A stretch of 64,000 bases of DNA from Pontibacter mucosus (GTDB taxonomy: Bacteria; Bacteroidota; Bacteroidia; Cytophagales; Hymenobacteraceae). Location: positions 496,001-560,000 of the forward strand of contig NZ_QBKI01000002.1 in assembly GCF_003054055.1 (NCBI RefSeq). The letters are read 5' to 3'. Shown piece by piece: positions 9,947 to 18,596 of this stretch (position 1 is the stretch's first letter; each line of letters begins with the position of its first letter). Under the pieces are notes generated by a model that was given only the letters and a program-made list of their open reading frames with translations, was not told the DNA's origin and ran no database searches. Position numbers and translations under genes: made by a program.

Positions 9947-11229
9947 ACTTTGCTTTTGCTCCAGGGACAGTGGTGTTCGTGAATGTGCCGTTCAAAATCT
10001 TCTCTGAAGTATTTCAGAGCGCTCTGCAGGGGTTCCATGGCGCCGGGCGCGAGGGCGCAAAACGTGTTGCCGGGACCAAGGTATTTGGTATGAAAATCAA
10101 GCGTGAGCAGGTGTTCAGGTTTGCCTTCGCCTTTGTCTATCGCAAGTAAAATTTTCTCTACCCAGGGCAAGCCTTCGCGGCAAGGCGTGCAGAAACCGCA
10201 GGACTCCTGCGCAAAAAAGTGCTGCAGGTTCAGCGTAAAGCCCACCGGGCAGGTCTGGTCGTCAAGTATAATCATGGTGCCCGTGCCCATGCGGCTGCCG
10301 GCTGCTTGTATCGCGCCATAGTCCATGGGCAGGTCCAGGTGCTCTTCTACCAGAAAATCGGTGGAGGCCCCGCCGGGCAAAAGGCCGCGGAACAGGTAGC
10401 CGTCCTGCATGCCGCCGGCGTGTTCTTCCAAAATCTCCCGGATGGTGGTGCCCATGGGCAATTCCCAGCAACCGGGCTTTTTCACGCGGCCACTCACGCC
10501 GTATAGTTTGGTGCCGGCATCCTCTGTCAGGCCCAGTTTTTTAAACCACTCGGCGCCGTTGTTGATGATGTGAGGTAGACAGCAGAGCGTTTCCACGTTG
10601 TTCACAATGGTCGGTTTCCCGAACAAGCCGCTGACCTGCGGGAAAGGGGGCTTAGCTCTGGGGTTAGCCCGTTTTCCCTCCAGTGCGTTGAGCAAGGCGG
10701 TTTCTTCGCCACACATGTAGCGACCCACGCCCGTGTGCAGGTGCATCTCCAAATCAAAGCCGGAACCCAGTATGTTTTTGCCGAGATAACCGGCCTCGTA
10801 CGCTTCCTGTATAGCCTGGGTGATTTCCTGGGCGGCTACTTTGTAAGCCCAGCGCAGAAACACATAGCTTATACTTGCCTCGATGGCGTAAGCGGCCACA
10901 ATCATACCTTCGATAAGCTGGTGCGGGTTGCCCTCCAGCAGCAGGCGGTCTTTGAAGGTGCCGGGCTCCATCTCGTCGGCGTTGGCCACCAGGTATTTGG
11001 GCTGCGCTGCCTCAGGCCCCATGGGCACAAAGCTCCACTTCAGGCCCGTGTTAAAGCCGGCTCCGCCCCGCCCGCGCAGGTTCGAGTCTTTCACCAGCGT
11101 CTGCACCTCCTGGGGCGCCATTTCTTTCAGGACTTTTCGCACAGAGGCATAACCGCCCACTTGCTCATACTCTTTCAGGTTGAGAGGTTTGCGGCCAGGT
11201 ACAATGTGTTGGGTCAGGGGCTTCTCCAT
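9928..11229 (-). CDS. nuoF: NADH-quinone oxidoreductase subunit F (NuoF), FMN/NADH-binding
   Basis: A 433-residue flavoprotein that oxidises NADH at the tip of the peripheral arm. Clear motifs are the glycine-rich GRGGAGFNTGLKWSFVP (NADH/FMN site) near residues 53-70, VANADEMEPGTFKDR, HTGVGRYMCGEETALLNALEG, and ESCGFCTPCREG with a distant cysteine for cluster N3. Length matches the family. It lies 17 bp downstream of nuoE and overlaps nuoG. Confidence 0.97.
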   Translation of the reverse strand: MEKPLTQHIVPGRKPLNLKEYEQVGGYASVRKVLKEMAPQEVQTLVKDSNLRGRGGAGFNTGLKWSFVPMGPEAAQPKYLVANADEMEPGTFKDRLLLEGNPHQLIEGMIVAAYAIEASISYVFLRWAYKVAAQEITQAIQEAYEAGYLGKNILGSGFDLEMHLHTGVGRYMCGEETALLNALEGKRANPRAKPPFPQVSGLFGKPTIVNNVETLCCLPHIINNGAEWFKKLGLTEDAGTKLYGVSGRVKKPGCWELPMGTTIREILEEHAGGMQDGYLFRGLLPGGASTDFLVEEHLDLPMDYGAIQAAGSRMGTGTMIILDDQTCPVGFTLNLQHFFAQESCGFCTPCREGLPWVEKILLAIDKGEGKPEHLLTLDFHTKYLGPGNTFCALAPGAMEPLQSALKYFREDFERHIHEHHCPWSKSKVWQPSI

Positions 11230-11246
11230 AGGTGCCCGCTTTGGTT

Positions 11247-11711
11247 TTAGGTATACTTGCTCAGGATCTCATCCAGTTGTTCCACCGTCAGGTTACGGTA
11301 CAGGTCGTTGTCAATCATAAGGGCGGGGGCACAGTCGCAGGTGCCGAGGCAGCAGTTGGGAAGCAGGGTAAAGCGGCCGTCTGCTGTAGTCTGGCCGTAT
11401 TGTATGCTCAGTTTGTTAAAAAGTTGTTCTTTGATGCCCTCATAGCCCATTACGTAGCAGCTGATGCTGTCGCAGAGAAGGATCACATGCCGCCCCACTG
11501 GCCTGCGGAAGATCAGGTTGTAGAAGGTGGCCACGCTGTCGAGCTCTGCCGTGGACATGCCCACATAGTCTGCCACATCCTTCAGGCTCTCATCCGACAC
11601 CCAGCCCTCCCTTTGCTGTACGATCTTGAGCGCTTCGATGCAGGCGTTCTTCGGCGAAGGTACCAGGCTAATCTCGTGGTCGATCTGATGTTTTTCTTCT
11701 GTAGTGAGCAT
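11247..11711 (-). CDS. nuoE: NADH-quinone oxidoreductase subunit E (NuoE), [2Fe-2S] N1a
   Basis: A 154-residue thioredoxin-fold subunit binding cluster N1a. The four ligand cysteines are arranged as CDSISC and a downstream CLGTC (in NCCLGTCDCAP), typical of the family. The N-terminal helical bundle contains the usual GWVSDESLKDVADYVGM segment. It precedes nuoF by 17 bp and follows an unrelated hydrolase gene by 21 bp. Confidence 0.96.
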   Translation of the reverse strand: MLTTEEKHQIDHEISLVPSPKNACIEALKIVQQREGWVSDESLKDVADYVGMSTAELDSVATFYNLIFRRPVGRHVILLCDSISCYVMGYEGIKEQLFNKLSIQYGQTTADGRFTLLPNCCLGTCDCAPALMIDNDLYRNLTVEQLDEILSKYT

Positions 11712-11732
11712 ATTGAACTTATGTTTTAGCCT

Positions 11733-12596
11733 CTAATTTTCATGTTTTTGTATAAACCGTAGCACTGCTTCATTAAACTCCTGCGGGTTATCCATTTCCA
11801 TCTCATGAGATGCATGGGATAGTATAACACGCTCCTTATGTGGCAGGCACTTCTCCAGTTCTTCGGTAATCAGAATAAAAAACCTCGGGCTACTGTCGCC
11901 GGTGATTAATAAAGCGGGTGTCTCTACTTTCTGTAGGTCGGAGCGGGTGATGAAAGGAGAAAACATAAAAATGATTTTAGGGCAAACGATTCCTTTCAGT
12001 TCCTGCACATTATCCATAATTTGCCGCTGTACCTCGGGTGGCAAGGTGTCATAGATATCAGATTGGCCCATCACGCCATCCATGAATATTTTCACGGCCT
12101 TTAAATCATTTCCTTGTTCAAACGCCTGTGCGGCAGGAAGAGCAGTGTTTGTCTCAAGCTCATAAAGGAGTGCGTTCCCTTCTTCTGTGTTTGGGAGCAG
12201 AGGCATTACCGGCGGTTCGCCGAGGCAAAGGCTTTTGACAAGTTCCGGATGCTCCAGCGCAGTCAGTAGAGAAGTATAAGCACCGTACGAATGCCCTACC
12301 AGGTGAACAGGGCCCAGATCCAATTGCTGAATAAGCGCGGCCAGATCCCTGGCATGTGGCACGACAGTATAGCCAGCCGCATCACCTGCTTCATTGGCCG
12401 GATAAGCGTAGCGCCTGCTATAAGCAATCACACGGTACTGCTGCGCAAAAGCCTCCAGCTGCCCTTCCCACATCCGGTAATCGCTTAAGCTACCATGTAC
12501 CAGCACCACAGGCTCTCCCTTGCCCTGCTCCGTGTAGTACAGGGTTGTGCCGTTTACATTGGCTTCTTTTAGCTCCGTGGATGTTACTTCTCCCAT
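11733..12596 (-). CDS. Alpha/beta hydrolase inserted in the nuo operon
   Basis: A 287-residue alpha/beta-hydrolase fold protein. The oxyanion segment VVLVHGSLSDYRMW is near residues 30-43, the nucleophile elbow is GHSYGA with Ser103, and a C-terminal SHASHEME places the catalytic His at about 261 or 264; TGDSSP near 225 likely supplies the Asp. No signal peptide is seen, so it is probably cytoplasmic. The substrate cannot be deduced. It lies co-directionally between nuoCD and nuoE (gaps 65 and 21 bp) and looks more AT-rich than its nuo neighbours, which suggests a later insertion; it has no known role in complex I. Confidence 0.85.
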   Translation of the reverse strand: MGEVTSTELKEANVNGTTLYYTEQGKGEPVVLVHGSLSDYRMWEGQLEAFAQQYRVIAYSRRYAYPANEAGDAAGYTVVPHARDLAALIQQLDLGPVHLVGHSYGAYTSLLTALEHPELVKSLCLGEPPVMPLLPNTEEGNALLYELETNTALPAAQAFEQGNDLKAVKIFMDGVMGQSDIYDTLPPEVQRQIMDNVQELKGIVCPKIIFMFSPFITRSDLQKVETPALLITGDSSPRFFILITEELEKCLPHKERVILSHASHEMEMDNPQEFNEAVLRFIQKHEN

Positions 12597-12628
12597 TTAA
12601 CAGCTTGTTTATAGCGAAAATCATTAGG

Positions 12629-12662
12629 ACTCTTAACTCCTCAACTCTCTAACTCCAAAACT
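12629..12662. repeat. Pyrimidine-rich intergenic repeat at the end of nuoCD
   Basis: A short run of AACTC/TCTAACTCC units touches the nuoCD stop codon. It contains ACTCCTCAACTCT at 12636-12648, which is also found at 6274-6286 (nuoH end) and 14538-14550 (nuoB end). Function unknown. Confidence 0.65.
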
Positions 12663-14410
12663 CACCTATCTATGTCTGCCAGCACATAATCCATCGCGCC
12701 AAGTATAGACAGCAGGTCTGCCACTGTATAGCCTCTGGTAATGTAAGGCAGCATCTGCATGTGCGGGAAGGAGGGCGTGCGAATGCGCAGGCGATAGGGG
12801 GAGGTGTTGCCGTCGCTGGTCACGTAGTAACCGTTGGCTCCTTTGGTCGCCTCAATGCAACTCATTGCTTCCCCAACCGGCATTACAGGCCCCCAACTCA
12901 CTCCCAGAAAGTGTGTAATCAGGGTTTCTATATCGTGCATGGTGTGCTTCTTGATGGGTGGTGTGGTGAGCGGGTGGTCTGACTTGTAAGGGCCTTCCGG
13001 CATATTTTTCAGGCATTGATCGATGATGCGCAGGCTCTGGCGCATCTCAGCCACGCGTACCACAGCCCGGTCGTAACAGTCGCCGTTGGCGGCAGTGGGT
13101 ACCTCAAAGTCAAACATTTCGTAGCCGGAGTAGGGCTGTTTTTTGCGGAAGTCCCACTCCATGCCGCAGGCGCGCAGGTTCGGTCCGGTCACGCCCCATT
13201 CTATCGCTTCATCCAGCGTGAAAATGCCGATGCCTTTGGTGCGCGCCTTGAAAAGGCTGTTCTTCATCACCATCGCATCGTACTCTTTCAGCCGTTTGGG
13301 GAAGTAATCCAGGAAGTTCTGCACCAGCGTTTCCCAGCCTTTGGGCAGGTCCTGCGCCACGCCGCCAATTCGGAACCAGTTAGGGTGCATGCGCCCGCCG
13401 GTAATGGCCTCTACAATATCGAATACTCTTTCGCGGTCGGTGAACATGTAGAACACCGGCGAGAGCTGGCCCACGTCTTGGGCAAAGGTGCCGTACCACA
13501 CCAAGTGGCTGGCAATGCGGAAAAGCTCGCACAGCATCACGCGGATGACCTTCACGCGGTCCGGCACCTGGATGCCGGCCAGTTTCTCCACGGCCATTAA
13601 ATAAGCCAGGTTATTCATCACGCCGCCCAGGTAGTCCACACGGTCGGTGTAGGGCAGGTAGGTGTGCCACGACTGGCGCTCGGCCATTTTCTCCTGCCCC
13701 CGGTGGTGGAAACCAATGTCGGGAATGGCGTCTACGATGTCCTCGCCATCCAGCTGCAGCACGATGCGCAGGACGCCGTGCGTGCCGGGGTGCTGCGGAC
13801 CGATGTTGAGGAACATGAAATCGCTGTCGTCGCTTTGCCGTTTCAGGCCCCATTCCTCGGGCTTAAACTGCAGGGCGGCCTGCTCCAGGTCCATCTTATC
13901 GTCGTAGAGGGCAAAAGGGCCCATTTCGGTGGCGCGGGCCGGGTGCTCCTTGCGCAGCGGGTGGCCTACCCAGGTGCGCGGCATCAGGATGCGGTACAGG
14001 TGCGGGTGCCCCAGGAAGCGGATGCCGAACATATCGTATACTTCGCGCTCGTACCAGTTGGCGTTGGCCCAGAGGCTGCTTATACTTGGCACGATCGGGA
14101 ATTCGTCGCGGTAGCCTACTTTTAGCCGGATAAAGCTGTTGCGCTCGAAAGAGAGCAGGTGGTAGATGATGGTGAAGGCGTAGGGGAGGTGGCCGTTGTC
14201 GGGTTTGCGGGTGCGCTCGTCGATGGCCGTCAGGTCGTAGAGCATGCGGAAGGGCTGGGGGATTTCCTTCTTCAGGTATGTCAGCACCTCCACTATCCTG
14301 CCATGAGGCATCCAGAGGGTGAGGACCTCGTCCTTGGTCGTCTGTTGGGTGAACGTATCCTTCCCGAACCGCGACTGCAGTTGCGCTAATATGCTGTTCC
14401 CGTTTTCCAT
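12662..14410 (-). CDS. nuoCD: NADH-quinone oxidoreductase fused subunit C/D (NuoCD)
   Basis: A 582-residue single polypeptide joining the 30-kDa NuoC domain (about residues 1-170; signature [20 protein letters not shown] near the end) to the 49-kDa NuoD domain (about 190-582; [14 protein letters not shown], then [16 protein letters not shown], and the C-terminal [12 protein letters not shown]). The NuoD part forms the quinone pocket with NuoB. The fusion is continuous with no stop or frameshift, as also known from Escherichia coli and several Bacteroidota. Start ATG at 14410. The next gene downstream on the operon is a hydrolase rather than nuoE. Confidence 0.97.
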   Translation of the reverse strand: MENGNSILAQLQSRFGKDTFTQQTTKDEVLTLWMPHGRIVEVLTYLKKEIPQPFRMLYDLTAIDERTRKPDNGHLPYAFTIIYHLLSFERNSFIRLKVGYRDEFPIVPSISSLWANANWYEREVYDMFGIRFLGHPHLYRILMPRTWVGHPLRKEHPARATEMGPFALYDDKMDLEQAALQFKPEEWGLKRQSDDSDFMFLNIGPQHPGTHGVLRIVLQLDGEDIVDAIPDIGFHHRGQEKMAERQSWHTYLPYTDRVDYLGGVMNNLAYLMAVEKLAGIQVPDRVKVIRVMLCELFRIASHLVWYGTFAQDVGQLSPVFYMFTDRERVFDIVEAITGGRMHPNWFRIGGVAQDLPKGWETLVQNFLDYFPKRLKEYDAMVMKNSLFKARTKGIGIFTLDEAIEWGVTGPNLRACGMEWDFRKKQPYSGYEMFDFEVPTAANGDCYDRAVVRVAEMRQSLRIIDQCLKNMPEGPYKSDHPLTTPPIKKHTMHDIETLITHFLGVSWGPVMPVGEAMSCIEATKGANGYYVTSDGNTSPYRLRIRTPSFPHMQMLPYITRGYTVADLLSILGAMDYVLADIDR

Positions 14411-14512
14411 GGGTGAATCTGAAAAAAAGCCTGTGATGCTACGCTACTTCATGTTATGCTTTCTATAGTTGATTATTTATGATAAGTAAAATGCTTTGTA
14501 TACTTTGGTATT

Positions 14513-14552
14513 GATTCTCTAACTCCTAAACCCTCAAACTCCTCAACTCTAA
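14513..14552. repeat. Pyrimidine-rich intergenic repeat at the end of nuoB
   Basis: A degenerate run of AACTCCTAAACCCTCAAAC-type units in the 148-bp gap between nuoCD and nuoB. It shares ACTCCTCAACTCT (14538-14550) with the ends of nuoH and nuoCD. The rest of this gap (14411-14512) is AT-rich without recognisable signals. Confidence 0.65.
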
Positions 14553-14558
14553 GTCTCC

Positions 14559-15197
14559 CTATACTTCATCCGGCGATCTGAACTCGGTCATTTTCGACCT
14601 CGCTTCCTGGCGCCTTTCCTTCACGTCGATTTTTTCCGGTTTGATGATGCCCTGTTCGCCGATTGTCCAGCTGAGCGGGCGTCTTTCCTTGCCCACGGAC
14701 TCGGCCAGCAGTATAAGCCCCTCCATAAAGGCATCGGGTCGGGGAGGGCATCCGGGCACGTACACATCCACGGGCAGGAATTTATCCACCCCCTGCACCA
14801 CACTGTAAATGTCGAACATCCCCCCCGAGTTGGCGCAGCTGCCCATCGAGATGACCCAGCGCGGCTCCATCATTTGCTCGTGCAGGCGCTTGATAATAGG
14901 AGCCATTTTGATAAAGACCGTTCCGGCGATTATCATCACGTCGGCCTCTCGGGGTGTGCCACGTATTACCTCGGCGCCGAAGCGGGCCAAATCATACTTG
15001 GGCGTCATGCTGGTGGCCATCTCCACAAAGCAGCAACTCAACCCGAAGTGGAATGGCCACATCGAGTTTTTCCGGCCCCAGGCAATTAGGTCCTGCAGGG
15101 TGGTGAGCATGATGCTTTGCTGCACCGTTTCCTCGTAGGAGCTGGTGCCGCTTGTGGCCTTTACAGGGTCATCGGGTTTGCTTAGCCACCATTTCAT
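14559..15197 (-). CDS. nuoB: NADH-quinone oxidoreductase subunit B (NuoB), [4Fe-4S] N2
   Basis: A 212-residue subunit holding cluster N2, the electron donor to quinone. The tandem-cysteine motif [12 protein letters not shown] is near residues 53-64, [12 protein letters not shown] lies mid-protein, and [17 protein letters not shown] completes the ligand set. The C-terminal ~45 residues are charged ([18 protein letters not shown]) and extend beyond the conserved core. Starts at the ATG at 15197. Confidence 0.97.
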   Translation of the reverse strand: MKWWLSKPDDPVKATSGTSSYEETVQQSIMLTTLQDLIAWGRKNSMWPFHFGLSCCFVEMATSMTPKYDLARFGAEVIRGTPREADVMIIAGTVFIKMAPIIKRLHEQMMEPRWVISMGSCANSGGMFDIYSVVQGVDKFLPVDVYVPGCPPRPDAFMEGLILLAESVGKERRPLSWTIGEQGIIKPEKIDVKERRQEARSKMTEFRSPDEV

Positions 15198-15273
15198 CGT
15201 TATTCGTTGTTAGTTATTTGTTGCTCGCACAAGGCGTCTTTTGTCCCTTGTCAACTAGTCTTTTGTCAACCAA

Positions 15274-15699
15274 TCAGGCGGCTGGCTTCTGCATCATGCG
15301 CTTGTAGGCTGCCAGAATCTTACTGCCGTCCGGGCCGAAGTCCAGGGCGCCGTTGCGCCACTCGTACACCAGCACCACCACCAGCATCAGGATGAACACC
15401 GCCACGCCGGCATAGCCATACCAGCCCAGTTCTTTAAAAGCGATGGCCCACGAAAGTATAAACACCACCTCCACGTCAAAAATCACGAAAAGCATGGCCA
15501 CCAGGTAAAACTGTGAGGAGAAGCGTATGCGGGCGCCTCCTGTACTTACAATGCCGCCTTCATAGGGCTCGCCGGTGGCGCGTTCCCTGTGCCGTTGCCC
15601 CAGCACGTAGGAGAGGCCAAGTATAAACCCCACCAGGCTGAGCACAATAGCGCCGTAGACCAACATGGGCCATAGCAAAGTTGTTTCTGCTGTTTCCAA
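15274..15699 (-). CDS. nuoA: NADH-quinone oxidoreductase subunit A (NuoA)
   Basis: A membrane subunit with three helices; the conserved segment YLVAMLFVIFDVEVVFILSWA, with its acidic residues in the membrane, identifies NuoA, and RFSSQFY precedes it. The 141-residue version given here needs a TTG start at 15699; an ATG at 15666 would give 130 residues (MLVYGAIVLSLVGF). The residues between look helix-like and compatible with the family, so I keep the longer form with reservation. It is the first nuo subunit gene in transcription order. Confidence 0.93.
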   Translation of the reverse strand: METAETTLLWPMLVYGAIVLSLVGFILGLSYVLGQRHRERATGEPYEGGIVSTGGARIRFSSQFYLVAMLFVIFDVEVVFILSWAIAFKELGWYGYAGVAVFILMLVVVLVYEWRNGALDFGPDGSKILAAYKRMMQKPAA

Positions 15700-15754
15700 A
15701 GTGTTTCGCCTCCTGCGAGTATGGTTTTGCGGCTGGCAGTGCAGCCGACATCAG

Positions 15755-16186
15755 TTAACTTCCTGTTATATAGTGCTCGAGGTTGTCGATGATAAATTTC
15801 TGCTCCTCAATGATGTATTTCACTATATCTCCAATCGAAACGAGCCCCACCAGCTTATGGCCTTCCATCACCGGAAGGTGCCGGATATACTTCTGGGTCA
15901 TCAGTTTCATGCAGTCTTCAACTGTGTCGTCTGGTGTTACGGTGGCGGGATGCTCGCTCATGATCTCCCGTACCAACGTCTGTCTGGAGGCTTTCCCTTT
16001 GAGGATTACCTTACGGGCATAGTCGCGTTCTGTAAAAATGCCCACGAAACGGCCCTCATTCACTACCAACAAAGCACCTACGTCGTGCACAACCATCTGT
16101 TCAAGCGCTTGGTACACAGTAGCGTTAGGATTGATTGAAAGGACGTCATGACCTTTCTTCTGCAGAATATGTCGTACAGTGCCCAT
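15755..16186 (-). CDS. CBS-domain pair protein at the head of the nuo operon
   Basis: A 143-residue protein made of two CBS motifs (about residues 8-62 and 75-130), e.g. GALLVVNEGRFVGIFTERDYARKV and HLPVMEGHKLVGLVSIGDIVKYI. CBS pairs bind adenine nucleotides (AMP, ATP, NAD and others) and act as regulatory modules; here there is no attached catalytic domain. It lies 55 bp upstream of nuoA in the same direction, so it may be co-transcribed; a role in sensing energy or redox state for complex I is only inference. Unusually for this phylum its ATG is preceded by a perfect AGGAGGT. Confidence 0.9.
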   Translation of the reverse strand: MGTVRHILQKKGHDVLSINPNATVYQALEQMVVHDVGALLVVNEGRFVGIFTERDYARKVILKGKASRQTLVREIMSEHPATVTPDDTVEDCMKLMTQKYIRHLPVMEGHKLVGLVSIGDIVKYIIEEQKFIIDNLEHYITGS

Positions 16187-16190
16187 AGTT

Positions 16191-16197
16191 ACCTCCT
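16191..16197 (-). promoter_or_regulatory. Perfect Shine-Dalgarno (AGGAGGT) for the CBS-domain gene
   Basis: On the minus strand AAAAGGAGGTAACTATG places a full anti-SD complement 4 nt before the start. Most other starts in this window lack such a site, so it both fixes the start and suggests strong or regulated initiation. Confidence 0.7.
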
Positions 16198-16413
16198 TTT
16201 AGCCCTCTGTAGGGGTAGAAAATGAATAATATAATGGTGCTATACGATTATTTAAAGTTATAGATGTAAATAGTATATAATATTTGTGAAAAATGTTTGA
16301 AGTATTTGTAAAAAGATTAGTTTTGGTGGTTCACACTATAAAATTTGATGATTGCCATCATTTATATTGTGTTTACAGTATAACTTCTCAAATATATTTC
16401 GTATATTGGGTGT

Positions 16414-16530
16414 ATGGAAACATTGATTATAGGTTTGGTTCTGGCCCTGTATGGAGTGGCATACTTCATCTACTACTGCTATGGCAAAAAGCAGCGTCCA
16501 CCACGCAAGCGTTTCGACCATTACTGGTAG
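16414..16530 (+). CDS. Possible 38-residue single-pass membrane microprotein
   Basis: A short reading frame, ATG at 16414 to TAG at 16530, encodes METLIIGLVLALYGVAYFIY followed by a basic tail (KKQRPPRKRFDHYW). The composition, one hydrophobic helix then positive residues, fits a small inner-membrane protein. It is the only plausible coding unit ahead of the plus-oriented intrinsic terminator at 16637-16670. No Shine-Dalgarno is evident, which is normal for this phylum. I do not recognise a family. It could instead be chance sequence within a small RNA. Confidence 0.45.
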   Translation: METLIIGLVLALYGVAYFIYYCYGKKQRPPRKRFDHYW

Positions 16531-16636
16531 TTGCAGTATGATGCACGCCATATGAGCGGTGCCCATTTTTGGGTGTAGCTGATCTCTCTGGAAGTCGGCT
16601 AACCGCATGTGCCTGCAATTGTAACCTGACCTATGT

Positions 16637-16670
16637 AAAAGCCGCCGGTTCTGAGCAACCGGCGGCTTTT
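16637..16670 (+). terminator. Strong intrinsic terminator (bidirectional, mainly plus)
   Basis: A 14-bp perfect stem, AAAAGCCGCCGGTT/AACCGGCGGCTTTT, encloses the loop CTGAGC and is followed on the plus strand by ATTTTTG, giving a broken U-tract. The minus strand has a shorter TTTT, so it may also end the minus-strand sugar transferase message, whose stop is about 210 bp away. The interval 16531-16878 holds nothing else I can support, and 16198-16413 is AT-rich without a clear gene. Confidence 0.85.
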
Positions 16671-16878
16671 ATTTTTGCTGCTGTAGAACTTAGCTGTGAT
16701 AGCTATGAGAGGTATAGCATTTTTGTTGAGGCTTTCTCCTACTCTCGGGTGGTATCATACCACAAAGTAGAAACGATGGAGGATGATTTGATGATATAAG
16801 GAGTATTTGCTCTATACTTTTATACCTTTCATACTTAGAAACGGCGCAGCATAACAAGAGGCCCTAATGACCGCCTGT

Positions 16879-18270
16879 TTAGTACGCATTCCCATTGTTC
16901 CTGAATCCGTGCCAGAGCGTGAGGAAAATTATCTTTAGGTCTAAAAGTATAGACCAATTCTCAAGGTACCAAAGGTCTGCTTGTACGCGTTTTAGCATTA
17001 GTGATGTTTCCTTTGTTTCGCCTCTAAATCCGTTTACCTGGGCCCAACCTGTAATACCTGGCGTCAGAAAATGTCGGACCATGTAATTATTAATAACCTG
17101 GGAGTAATCATGGGTATGTTTAAGCATGTGTGGTCGCGGTCCTACAACCGACATGTCACCCATAAAGACGTTGATAAACTGAGGCAGTTCATCAATGCTT
17201 GTCCTCCTAATAAACCTGCCAACCCTTGTTATTCTAGAGTCATTCTGGCTGGCCTGCAACAAATCACAATCGCTGTTAACCCTCATGCTCCTGAATTTGA
17301 GGCAATAAAAGGGTTTGTTGTTCTTGCCGGAACGCAACTGCTTGAAAAAGATTGGCCCCTCTGAATCTAAGGATATGATGATGGCAAGTATCGGAGTTAA
17401 CCAACTTAGAATAAGCAGTATGACGAGAGATGAGAATATAACATCAAATACACGCTTCACTATCTCATTCGCTTTGTTTTCCAGAGGCTCTTGCCTTGGC
17501 TTAAGAACTGGAACATAACCAAACAGCTCGATTAAGTAATTTTGGTGCCTTATAGCTTTCATATCCGGAACCAACCTGAACCGGATCATATGTTTATCCG
17601 CTTCCTGAATCAAAGTTTCAATTCTGTCAGTTTCGTGGTGGGGCAGTGCACAAAATATCTCTTTAATATTGTTGCTGGTTGAGTAATTAATGCATTCCTC
17701 TACCTTGCCTAGATAATTCGAGTAGTTTGGGATTTTCGTTTTATCATCTTCAAAAACGCCAGAAATATTATATGCTAGCTGTGGATTAGATTTTATATAG
17801 TTGTAAAGGTCAATGCCTGTTTGTCCCAAACCCACAATAACGATGTTGTTCGTCTCCAACCAAAATGACCTGCTGTGTTTCCTTAGTAATAGAAATGAAA
17901 ATCTCCAGGAAAGTATGAGTATCGGGAAAAGAGCAAAATAATAGATAAACGGAGTAGGCGGAACGTAAATATAGGGCATGGATAACTTGATAAGTATAGC
18001 CAGCGCGGTAAAAATGCACAAGGCGGCGATATTTGCTGACAATATCGGCACTGCCTCGCGTTTTAAAAGGTTGCTGTAGATGTTGAAAATACTAGCCCCG
18101 TAAAACCAACAGAAGTTAAGAAGAAGTATAGTTAGGCGGTAGTCGTATACATCCATCCAGGCCAAAGAATTGTCGGTCATCAGGAAAGAGAAGTATAAGG
18201 TAGCATTTAGCAGCGCATAGTCTACTACGACATTTATCCATTTAAATATGGTAGCATATTTATGAGCCAT
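16879..18270 (-). CDS. Undecaprenyl-phosphate sugar-1-phosphate transferase (WcaJ-like), initiating enzyme
   Basis: A polyisoprenyl-phosphate hexose-1-phosphate transferase that would prime exopolysaccharide repeat assembly on undecaprenyl phosphate. The N-terminal half has four to five membrane segments and a Rossmann-like soluble domain (IVIVGLGQTGIDLYNYI). The catalytic C-terminal bacterial sugar transferase domain follows a membrane helix and shows KRVFDVIFSSLVILL, FRSMRVNSD, RRTSIDELPQFINVFMGDMS, VGPRP and PGITGWAQVNGFRG. I start at the ATG at 18270 (463 residues); a GTG 12 bp upstream is possible. It points away from the plus-strand locus that it probably serves. Confidence 0.93.
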   Translation of the reverse strand: MAHKYATIFKWINVVVDYALLNATLYFSFLMTDNSLAWMDVYDYRLTILLLNFCWFYGASIFNIYSNLLKREAVPILSANIAALCIFTALAILIKLSMPYIYVPPTPFIYYFALFPILILSWRFSFLLLRKHSRSFWLETNNIVIVGLGQTGIDLYNYIKSNPQLAYNISGVFEDDKTKIPNYSNYLGKVEECINYSTSNNIKEIFCALPHHETDRIETLIQEADKHMIRFRLVPDMKAIRHQNYLIELFGYVPVLKPRQEPLENKANEIVKRVFDVIFSSLVILLILSWLTPILAIIISLDSEGPIFFKQLRSGKNNKPFYCLKFRSMRVNSDCDLLQASQNDSRITRVGRFIRRTSIDELPQFINVFMGDMSVVGPRPHMLKHTHDYSQVINNYMVRHFLTPGITGWAQVNGFRGETKETSLMLKRVQADLWYLENWSILLDLKIIFLTLWHGFRNNGNAY

Positions 18271-18596
18271 AGGATACGTCACTTTACACTTTTATGGAAT
18301 AATCTTTTATTTTATAATTTAGGGTGATGATGAGAAGGTGTGTTGGGTTGAAAAATTTAATTTTAATATTAGAATTATACTAAAGTGCTTTAACTAAGAT
18401 ATGCTTTCTTAACTTTCTTTAGTGAAAGACAATAAAAAGGAGGTGAATACAGCGGTTTTAGATTTTACAAGTATGTGTTCCAGTTTGCTGTTGATTACAT
18501 GACTTTAAAACTGGCAATTCAGGGAGGAAATGTTTTATCGAAAAATATCTTAAACGGAAGGACACTAATTTTGCACACAAGTAAGGTTGTGTCGTT
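18271..18596. other. 326-bp AT-rich gap upstream of the WcaJ-like gene
   Basis: This gap lies between the WcaJ-like gene and the small membrane protein gene, both on the minus strand, and should hold the WcaJ-like promoter. A plus-strand AAGGAGGTGA is at about 18438-18447, but no start codon follows at usable distance. No gene or hairpin is supported. Confidence 0.5.

Noticed and set aside
13016..13600. Plus-strand open frame of 194 codons opposite nuoCD
   Set aside because: Antisense of a strongly conserved gene with GC-rich third positions; no independent coding evidence.
12662..14410. nuoC and nuoD joined, possibly by a sequencing error removing a stop
   Set aside because: The frame is continuous, the linker is natural, and fused NuoCD proteins of this length are known in other bacteria.
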